NCBI GenBank assembly: GCA_019307945.1
Contig: JAFDIS010000032.1
Location: 1-47,368 of the forward strand
Origin: Deltaproteobacteria bacterium
GTDB lineage: Bacteria > Desulfobacterota > DSM-4660 > Desulfatiglandales > Desulfatiglandaceae
Direction: 5' to 3'
Length of the DNA stretch: 47,368 nucleotides
Shown: positions 41,871 to 47,368 of the stretch, in pieces
How positions within the stretch are numbered: position 1 is the first letter of the stretch
Layout of the letters: each line of letters starts with the position of its first letter
Program-made: the position numbers and the translations under genes
The notes under the pieces: model-generated
What the model was told of the DNA's origin: nothing
What the model saw: the letters and a program-made list of their open reading frames with translations, nothing else
Database searches by the model: none

Positions 41871-42119
41871 ATGGAAAACGGACCCTTTCGTTACGCTCCA
41901 TACGGCCCGGCGCCCGGCAAGGAACAGTCCGATTTTCAGGAACTGGAGGCCACGGAGCTCTATTGTCCCCAGTGCCGGAGGGCGGTGCCCGTGCGAAAAT
42001 TCCTGCTGCTCGTTCTGCCCGAGGGGGACAAATACGAGTACCGCTGCCAGGTTTGCGGGGCCAAGGTGGGAGACAAGATGGACAAGACCGGGCAATTCTA
42101 CGGTCTGCTGAGACGCTGA
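41871..42119 (+). CDS. Small zinc-ribbon protein
   Basis: 82 aa, no signal peptide. Two CxxC knuckles (ELYCPQCRRAVPVRKFLLLV and YEYRCQVCGAKVGDKMDKTG) make a zinc-ribbon-like fold with about 25 residues between. AGAAGG lies 8 nt before the ATG at 41871. An in-frame ATG at 41853 is less likely. The family is not recognised; such short ribbons often bind RNA, DNA or protein partners. It lies between the epimerase and an unrelated minus-strand gene. Confidence 0.75.
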   Translation: MENGPFRYAPYGPAPGKEQSDFQELEATELYCPQCRRAVPVRKFLLLVLPEGDKYEYRCQVCGAKVGDKMDKTGQFYGLLRR

Positions 42120-42129
42120 CGGCACCCCG

Positions 42130-42482
42130 TCACAGGGACTTGATGAACTCTTCGAAACAGACCCGGCCGGTGGCCGCGAACACGCCCTGTTCTTCGCGCC
42201 TGACGTCGCCGGCGGCTTCCAACAGCTCCCAGTGGCTCAGGACCTCGTTTACGGCCATGTTCATGCCGGGTCCCTTAAGAAGCCGTTTCTCGAAGTGCGC
42301 CCGGGCCGCCTCTTTCGCATCGAGGGGTCCGTTCTTGAGTACGCCTAGCAGGTCCGCGCATCGCTGGAGGTGATGCTCCATGAGTTCCCGAATGCGCGGG
42401 CGGAGGACAGAGTGATGCGGACGATCATGCCGTTTCCGTTTTCGTCCCCCGCGCGGATCACTTCCGGGTGTGAGTCAGCCAT
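42130..42482 (-). CDS. Small helical protein, probably one gene split by a frameshift
   Basis: Two overlapping pieces are visible. One starts at ATG 42482 with a good GGAGAG (MADSHPEVIRAGDENGNG, then MIVRITLSSARAFG) and runs out of frame at TAG near 42347. The other (42130-42381, 83 aa) begins MEHHLQRCADLLGVLKNGPL and continues DAKEAARAHFEKRLLKGPGM, NMAVNEVLSHWELLEAAGDV and RREEQGVFAATGRVC. If the two nucleotides GC are removed from the CGCGC run near 42400, the parts join as ITLSSARIRELMEHHLQRC, giving about 115 aa. The second part has winged-helix character. The function is unknown; either a recent frameshift or a sequencing error. Confidence 0.55.
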
Positions 42483-42732
42483 CTACAAACTCTCCTGTTT
42501 TTCAGTCGATTAAGACCCGCAGGATTTCTCCACGACCTTACTCCTCTCCCTTCCTCGCACCAGCAACGCGAGCCTCTCAGGACACCAGCCGATCTAGACT
42601 GACCGCCCCACGCGCATACCACCCGGCGATCATACTCAAAATGAGCAGCCCGTGGTCCATGGCGTTCCTGCCGCTCTTGTATCAGCTCGCTCCTGTGGAG
42701 TAAAATGGTTTCTCCGTCAGCGACCGCCTAAA

Positions 42733-42806
42733 GGGCTCCTGCCCGCCCTCATGGACGGGTACGCGAAAGGCTGCGGGATCCCTCCGGGGGACCGCCCCAG
42801 GAGCCC
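42733..42806 (+). ncRNA. Candidate multi-stem structured RNA upstream of the acyl-CoA dehydrogenase
   Basis: Closing arms GGGCTCCTG (42733-42741) and CAGGAGCCC (42798-42806) are a perfect 9-bp stem. Inside are CCCG/CGGG and GCGG/CCGC stems, with a small CCC/GGG hairpin within the latter, which together suggest a three-way junction of 74 nt. No tRNA or known riboswitch features (no TTC loop, no known core) were recognised. It could be an operator-like repeat or a regulatory RNA. Confidence 0.4.
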
Positions 42807-42862
42807 GCTTCCGGATTCCTCCGGGATACGGGGGAGCCTCGAAGTTGGACACGACGTTTCCC

Positions 42863-42891
42863 TTGACTTGGCCCCCGGGGAATGATAGCTT
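42863..42891 (+). promoter_or_regulatory. Possible promoter of the acyl-CoA dehydrogenase gene
   Basis: TTGACT at 42863-42868 and a poor -10 (TAGCTT, 42886-42891) with a 17-nt spacer. A start near 42898 places the FadR-like palindrome directly downstream of the start point, a usual repressor position. Confidence 0.35.
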
Positions 42892-42902
42892 CCTCGCCGA
42901 GT

Positions 42903-42920
42903 TGAATGAACTGTCATTCA
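42903..42920. promoter_or_regulatory. FadR-type (TetR-family) palindromic operator
   Basis: TGAATGA, ACTG, TCATTCA: perfect 7-bp arms. This matches the TGAATGA-N4-TCATTCA operator of TetR-family fatty-acid-degradation repressors such as Bacillus FadR. It lies 60 nt before an acyl-CoA dehydrogenase. The cognate regulator need not be the TetR protein of this window. Confidence 0.75.
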
Positions 42921-42979
42921 TTCGACGGTAGCAGTTTTCGGCGGCAAAATCCCTTCACGCAACGCAGGAGGACATTCGC

Positions 42980-44800
42980 ATGGGAATCAACTATTTTCAG
43001 AGAGACCCGAGGGACGCCCATTTCCTGCTTTTCGAGCACCTCGATCTGGAGCAAGTCCTGGGCTACGAGGCGTACCGTGACTTCACCCCCGATGACTTCA
43101 AGATGATCATCGAAGAGGCCTTGAAGGTGGCAAAAGAGGTCCTCGGTCCGGCCATGCAGGACGGCGACCGGGAAGGTGTCACCTTCGATAACGGGACCGT
43201 ACGCGTCCCCAAGGTCTTTCACGACTGCTGGAAAATCCTGGCCGAAAACGGATGGATAGGCGTGAGTTCCAACCCCGAATTCGGCGGTCAGGGCCTGCCC
43301 AACGTGGTGGGCAGTATCGTGAGCGAGTTTTTCACCGGCGCAAACCTGGCCATGATGGGCTATCCGGGGCTGGCCGTGGGCAACGGCAGGCTCATAGAGA
43401 ACTTCGGCACGGACGCCGACCGCGCCCTGTTCGTGGAAAAGATGTACACGGGCGTCTGGGGCGGCACCATGTGCCTGACGGAGCCCGACGCAGGCTCGGA
43501 CGTGGGCTGGCTCCGCACCAAGGCCGTGCCGGATCCTGAATCGGACGATCCCCGGATATACAAGATCGAAGGGGGGAAACGATTCATCACATGCGGGGAG
43601 CACGACCTTGCGGAAAACATTATTCATCTCGTCCTGGCCAGGATCGAGGGCTCCCCTCCGGGCACCAAGGGCATCAGCCTCTTCATCGTGCCCAAGATTT
43701 GGGTCAACCCGGACGGCTCCCTGGGTGACCCCAACGACGTGGTCTGTACCGGCACCGAGCATAAAATGGGCATCCACGGCTCGGCCACCTGTTCTCTGAG
43801 CTTCGGCGAAAACGGCAAGTGCCGCGGGATCCTATTGGGCGAACCAAACTCCGGGATGGCCAAAATGTTCCAGATGATGAACGAGGCGAGACTCAGCACA
43901 GGCCTCATGGGACTGTCCCTTGCGGCCAGCGCCTATGACACGGCCCGCCAGTATGCCAAGGAGCGCGTCCAGGGACCCGCTTTCACCAAGATCAAAGGTG
44001 ACCGGGTTCCCATCATCCAGCACGAGGACGTCCGCCGCATGCTCATGAACATGAAGGCCGGTACCGAGGCCATGCGGGCACTGATAGGCAAGGTAGGCCT
44101 GCTGATCGACATCTCCGAACACGACCCGGACCTTGAGGAGAGAAAGCGGGCACACAGCCTCGTGGACCTTTTCACACCTCTGGTCAAGGCCTATTGTTCG
44201 GATTTTGGGTTCCTACTTATCCGCGACGCCATCCAGGTACTGGGCGGCGTGGGTTTCTGCAGTGAATTTCCCGTGGAGCAGTACATGCGGGATGCCAAGA
44301 TCAATTCCATCTGGGAGGGGACGAACTACATCCAGGCCCTGGACCTCGTGGGCCGGAAACTCCCCATGGCGGGCGGCAAGGTGTTCCAAGGGTGGCTGGA
44401 GGAAGTCATGGCCTTCACCGCCGCGAACCGTGAAGATCCGGAGTTCGCCCGTGACTTCAAGATCCTCTACCAGGCGGCCCAGGTGGTGGCGGAATTCGCC
44501 ATGACCTACACCGAGTACATCAAGGGCGAGAAGGTTCGACTGATCCCGCTCACTGCCACGAGGTTCCTGGAATGCTTTGCCGAGTCCCTCATGGCCCAGC
44601 TCATCCTGGAGCAGGGACTCATCGCCCGGGACAAGCTCAAGGACACGGACCCGGAATCGGCCGACGGCATCTTCTATCGCGGCAAAACGGCCTCGGCCAA
44701 ATACTTCTGCCGGAACATCCTGGTGAATGTGTTCGCCCGGCACCGGGCCTTCAAGGAGGAGGATACGTCGGCCCTGGAGGTGCCCGAAGCAGCGTTTTAG
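42980..44800 (+). CDS. Long acyl-CoA dehydrogenase with C-terminal extension
   Basis: 606 aa FAD enzyme of fatty-acid beta-oxidation, longer than the usual 380-400 aa and typical of the subfamily with an N-terminal extra segment and a C-terminal helical extension. Core motifs include GGTMCLTEPDAGSDVGWLRT, KRFITCGEHDLAENIIHLVL, RLSTGLMGLSLAASAYDTAR, ALDLVGRKLPMA and the catalytic-base segment DAKINSIWEGTNYIQ. The first 60 residues (YFQRDPRDAHFLLFEHLDLE) match the start of this subfamily. AGGAGGAC lies upstream of the ATG, and a FadR-like operator 60 nt upstream suggests repression by a TetR-family regulator responding to acyl-CoA. A terminator follows. Confidence 0.95.
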   Translation: MGINYFQRDPRDAHFLLFEHLDLEQVLGYEAYRDFTPDDFKMIIEEALKVAKEVLGPAMQDGDREGVTFDNGTVRVPKVFHDCWKILAENGWIGVSSNPEFGGQGLPNVVGSIVSEFFTGANLAMMGYPGLAVGNGRLIENFGTDADRALFVEKMYTGVWGGTMCLTEPDAGSDVGWLRTKAVPDPESDDPRIYKIEGGKRFITCGEHDLAENIIHLVLARIEGSPPGTKGISLFIVPKIWVNPDGSLGDPNDVVCTGTEHKMGIHGSATCSLSFGENGKCRGILLGEPNSGMAKMFQMMNEARLSTGLMGLSLAASAYDTARQYAKERVQGPAFTKIKGDRVPIIQHEDVRRMLMNMKAGTEAMRALIGKVGLLIDISEHDPDLEERKRAHSLVDLFTPLVKAYCSDFGFLLIRDAIQVLGGVGFCSEFPVEQYMRDAKINSIWEGTNYIQALDLVGRKLPMAGGKVFQGWLEEVMAFTAANREDPEFARDFKILYQAAQVVAEFAMTYTEYIKGEKVRLIPLTATRFLECFAESLMAQLILEQGLIARDKLKDTDPESADGIFYRGKTASAKYFCRNILVNVFARHRAFKEEDTSALEVPEAAF

Positions 44801-44826
44801 GAGGCACACATTCCTTTAATTTTTGA

Positions 44827-44864
44827 GGCCACCGTACCCCGTTCCCGGGGGCGCGGTGGCCTTT
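44827..44864 (+). terminator. Intrinsic terminator after the acyl-CoA dehydrogenase
   Basis: Arms GGCCACCG (44827-44834) and CGGTGGCC (44854-44861) are a perfect 8-bp stem, followed by TTT. It lies 26 nt after the dehydrogenase stop. Confidence 0.7.
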
Positions 44865-44943
44865 CCCGTTGAAAGCCCTCCCGACCTCCGGTACACTTGG
44901 GATCATCCCAAGGGCCCTGCCGGGGCCTGCCAAGGAGCAACCC

Positions 44944-46509
44944 TTGAAGCTGGCATACGTCTACCCCCCGCTCTTCAAACCCTTCTATCCCATGGCCACG
45001 CGGATCTTCACCGAGAATCTACTGCGTAATCCGCGCATCGAGCCCGTCTTCAGCCGAATACCGGCCGCCACCATCGGATCCCGGGTCCCGGAGGAACTAT
45101 ACGATCGCATCATGGCCCGGGGCCGAAGGGTGTTTCATCCCAATGCCGTGGCCTTCCTGGAGCAGAAATACATCGTCAACAGCCTGTTTTACGTGTTCAT
45201 GGCTCACGGGGTCCTGGACGCCCATCTTGGGTTCGACTTTGACGCGGAGTACGTCCTTGCGACCTGCATCAATTTCTGCGATCTCATCATCGTCCAAAGG
45301 CTTGTTGGGGCGGGAAAACGTGTGGTCCTGGGCGGACCCCTGGTCAACATCGGTCTTTCGTCGGAGCTCATCCGCGGACTCCTTGGCCTCATGGGGACGG
45401 AGCCCCGGGCCCTGGCCGATCGCCTGATAATTGTCCGGGGCAACGTTGACCCGGGAACCGATCTTTACGGCCTCATCCGGGACTGGAAGGACGCAACCAT
45501 CCAAGAAAACGATTTTTCCGGAGTGTTTGAATGCCGGCGGGACTTTCTCCAGTCCCTTTACGGGGAGCGGCCCGGAAAGATCCCCATTCACCTGGGCTTC
45601 AGGAACCGTTGCTGGTACGGCAAGTGCCGCTTCTGCACCTACGCACACCTGCCGGAAGCGGACTTTCTGAAAGGGGTCGAAGACGAGGATGCGGCCCGGG
45701 GCATCAGGGAGCTGATGAGGGCCTTTGGATCGGAGCAGATCCGATTCATTGATTCATATTTTCACGCGGGCCTGCGCCGGGTGCGCCGGATCCTCTCTCT
45801 GCTGGGGGAGAGCCATATCACGTTGTACACGGGAATCCTCCTGCTCAAAAATCGTGACTACCTCCAATTCCTGAACGAACACGCTCACGTCCTTTTGATC
45901 GGGCTGGAATCGGCCTCGGATTACAGCCTCGGGCGCGTCAACAAGGGGTACGAATACAAAGACGTGCTGGAGGCCGTGGAGCGCATCATCGCGCATCTGG
46001 ACCGTCGCCTGTTCCTGGAAATCTCCATAATCCTTGACCTGCCGGCCCGCAATGCCGCTGACGTTCGCGAAAATTACCGGAGGATCGCGGGCATCCAGGA
46101 CCGGCTCCTCGAGGCCGGGTTCCGGGTGGGGGTCCACATGAATATCCTGAGCCCCTTTCCCAACATGGACTTGCTGCGACCGGAGGAAGGACTCTACCGC
46201 ACACCGGGGGACCCCGGGGAGTGGGACCTGTCTTGCGGTAAGAACTTCCTGGTCCACCTCCTGCGCCGGGGCGGCATGGAGCAGGCCTCCCTTCTCCCAG
46301 CCCACGATCTCCTCCCCGACCCCCACGCCCTGTGCCGGTCCCCTTACGGGTACCTGGGGTCCGGGGTGCCGGTGGTGCGTTTGGACGAAGAGGGAAAGGT
46401 GTTGCCCTCGGACCTCCTCCTGGCCGAAGAGGACGTGATGGCCCGGATCCTGGGGGCCCGGCGAAAAAGGTCTCCCCGTGAGGCTCCAACCGAGGTACAA
46501 TCCTGTTGA
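44944..46509 (+). CDS. B12-binding-like radical SAM protein with CX4CX2C cluster motif
   Basis: 521 aa. The N-terminal half (LKLAYVYPPLFKPFYPMATR to GGPLVNIGLSSELIRGLL) resembles the Rossmann-like cobalamin-binding domain often fused to radical SAM enzymes. The cluster motif is FRNRCWYGKCRFCTYAHL, spacing CX4CX2C, which differs from the common CX3CX2C but occurs in B12-dependent radical SAM subfamilies. The TIM-barrel follows (IRFIDSYFHAGLRRVRRILS, LLIGLESASDYSLGRVNKGY). The start is TTG at 44944, with AAGGAG 6 nt upstream; no ATG gives a better start. Substrate unknown. The uptake operon at the left end could supply cobalamin, but no direct link is shown. Confidence 0.82.
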   Translation: MKLAYVYPPLFKPFYPMATRIFTENLLRNPRIEPVFSRIPAATIGSRVPEELYDRIMARGRRVFHPNAVAFLEQKYIVNSLFYVFMAHGVLDAHLGFDFDAEYVLATCINFCDLIIVQRLVGAGKRVVLGGPLVNIGLSSELIRGLLGLMGTEPRALADRLIIVRGNVDPGTDLYGLIRDWKDATIQENDFSGVFECRRDFLQSLYGERPGKIPIHLGFRNRCWYGKCRFCTYAHLPEADFLKGVEDEDAARGIRELMRAFGSEQIRFIDSYFHAGLRRVRRILSLLGESHITLYTGILLLKNRDYLQFLNEHAHVLLIGLESASDYSLGRVNKGYEYKDVLEAVERIIAHLDRRLFLEISIILDLPARNAADVRENYRRIAGIQDRLLEAGFRVGVHMNILSPFPNMDLLRPEEGLYRTPGDPGEWDLSCGKNFLVHLLRRGGMEQASLLPAHDLLPDPHALCRSPYGYLGSGVPVVRLDEEGKVLPSDLLLAEEDVMARILGARRKRSPREAPTEVQSC

Positions 46510-46634
46510 CCGGGCAGGGACGGTGGTGGTAGTAGGAGGCTGTCGGAATTCATCCGAATCATTGGGGGAATTGAAGAATGAGGGCCCGCCCGGGCCGGAG
46601 GAACAAATTGGATAGACTTTCGAGGAACACGGCA

Positions 46635-47368
46635 ATGAAACACGTCTTTCAAGCAGCCATCGCGGCAACCATGGCCATTACCCTCCTGCTCCTGCCGGGC
46701 CAGGCCGCCGGGGCCGGAGAACCCAAAACCGTGGCCATCCTGCCCTTCACCATGAACGCGGACCGGGACCTGGGCTTCCTGCGCGAAGGAATCATGGACA
46801 TGCTGGCCTCGAGGCTCGCCTGGAAGGACCAGGTCAAGATCATCGAAAAACGCAAGGTCAAGGAGGCCCTCGAGCGGTACAAGGGCCCAATGGACCCTGA
46901 AAAAGCGGTGGCCGTGGGAAAGGCCCTGGGCGCACATTACGTTATCCTGGGCAGCCTCACGGTCTTTGGTGAGAGCGTAAGCATGGACGCCAGGATCCTG
47001 GACGTGGCCAAGGCCGAGCAGCTCGTCACGGCCTTCAACCAGTCCAAGGGCATGGACGAGGTTATTCCCACGGTGGACCGTTTCGCCCGGGACATCAACG
47101 CCAAGATCATGGGCCGCGTGGCACAGGCGCCGGTCTACGCCCGGGGGCCCGCGGCGCAAGGGGGCCGCGGCGGGGCCCTCATCCGGGTCCGCAAGCGCGT
47201 GGAGGGGGCGGACAAGGCCTCCCTGATCCAGCGGCTCAAGATGGAGATCATCGGCATGGACGCAGGGGACGTGGACGGGGACGGCCGAAACGAGGTGGTC
47301 ATCCTGGAAAAGGACGCGGTTCACGTCTACAAGTGGAAGGCCGGGCGCTTTGCCCCCTTCAGGACCCT
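46635..47368 (+). CDS. Secreted CsgG/LpoB-like protein with FG-GAP-type repeat (3' end outside window)
   Basis: At least 244 aa, cut by the right edge. A signal peptide is visible (FQAAIAATMAITLLLLPGQA), then KTVAILPFTMNADRDLGFLR, EGIMDMLASRLAWKDQVKII and VGKALGAHYVILGSLTVFGE, the pattern of the CsgG/FlgO/LpoB-type domain that senses or assembles outer-membrane structures. Near the edge is GDVDGDGRNEVVILEKDAVH, a calcium-binding FG-GAP/VCBS-like beta-propeller repeat. GAGGA lies 9 nt before the ATG at 46635; an in-frame ATG at 46578 is a weaker alternative. The combination of a CsgG-like domain with propeller repeats suggests an outer-membrane or periplasmic protein of unknown role. Confidence 0.75.
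   Translation, partial: MKHVFQAAIAATMAITLLLLPGQAAGAGEPKTVAILPFTMNADRDLGFLREGIMDMLASRLAWKDQVKIIEKRKVKEALERYKGPMDPEKAVAVGKALGAHYVILGSLTVFGESVSMDARILDVAKAEQLVTAFNQSKGMDEVIPTVDRFARDINAKIMGRVAQAPVYARGPAAQGGRGGALIRVRKRVEGADKASLIQRLKMEIIGMDAGDVDGDGRNEVVILEKDAVHVYKWKAGRFAPFRT

Larger units (their letters stand above)
42483..42979. other. 497-nt intergenic region with promoter, operator and a folded element
   Basis: No gene seen. The left part (42483-42720) shows nothing notable. The right part carries the nested hairpin 42733-42806, a possible promoter at 42863-42891 and the FadR-like operator at 42903-42920, each listed separately. AGGAGGAC precedes the acyl-CoA dehydrogenase start. Confidence 0.6.

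Noticed and set aside
42733-42806. tRNA-like gene
   Set aside because: The acceptor-like stem is there but no T-loop, D-loop or anticodon arrangement fits.

Overview
Bacterial chromosomal sequence, most consistent with an anaerobic deltaproteobacterium (Desulfobacterota, sulfate-reducer or syntroph type). This is inferred from gene content: fdhD next to mobA, a probable selenoprotein, a MEMO-family protein, a PflA-like radical SAM enzyme, methylmalonyl-CoA epimerase, a long acyl-CoA dehydrogenase, a lipopolysaccharide (LPS) core operon (Gram-negative) and a stand-alone RapZ C-terminal domain. No rRNA, tRNA or CRISPR array was seen. By eye, the part right of about 22 kb is more GC-rich than the part to its left.

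Left part, 1-9.1 kb (minus strand): a five-gene metal or corrinoid uptake operon made of a TonB-dependent receptor, a periplasmic binding protein, a FecCD-type permease, an ATPase and a CobN-type chelatase that runs off the left edge. The first four junctions overlap or nearly touch. The operon has a leader of about 440 nt with a sigma70-like promoter, an intrinsic terminator about 100 nt downstream of it, and a second nested hairpin before the receptor start. I could not match this leader to a known riboswitch class. 9.1-13.1 kb (plus strand): TetR regulator, SCP2-domain protein, M24 peptidase homologue, a decayed gene fragment, and a PflA/AmrS-like radical SAM enzyme. 13.2-14.2 kb (minus): a SagB-type nitroreductase followed by a 68-residue glutaredoxin-like protein with an in-frame UGA and a SECIS-like hairpin.

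Island, 14.5-22.0 kb (minus): a graveyard of defence and toxin-antitoxin genes. It holds a Fic C-terminal remnant, HigBA with a broken ImmA/IrrE extension and a clear palindromic operator, an intact-looking Fic protein coupled to an HsdM-tail-like small ORF, and a type III restriction-modification locus. In that locus mod lacks its N-terminal half, RhuM looks whole and res has a large internal deletion. A 48-bp tandem repeat sits at the island's right end, where the island abuts a truncated MFS gene.

22.4-27.7 kb (minus): LPS core operon with WaaG-like, WaaP-like, a two-domain kinase-like protein, a heptosyltransferase-like GT9 and a GT-A-like enzyme, nearly all overlapping. 27.8-29.0 kb: a subtilase remnant and a non-coding stretch. 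29.07-32.65 kb (plus): a tightly coupled amino-sugar cluster with a stand-alone RapZ C-terminal domain, a GlmU-like left-handed beta-helix protein, GlmM and a cyclase-family hydrolase. 32.8-42.5 kb: mainly housekeeping genes (YihY, a nucleotidyltransferase-like protein, ThiL, CNNM/CBS protein, MobA, FdhD, IF-1, MEMO, methylmalonyl-CoA epimerase, small zinc ribbon), including two genes that look frameshifted. 42.5-47.4 kb (plus): acyl-CoA dehydrogenase behind a FadR-like palindrome, a radical SAM protein, and a secreted CsgG/LpoB-like protein cut by the right edge.

The items most worth a second look are the selenoprotein, the uptake-operon leader, the RapZ-C/GlmU-like/GlmM cluster, the tandem kinase in the LPS operon, and the decayed type III locus with its repeat.
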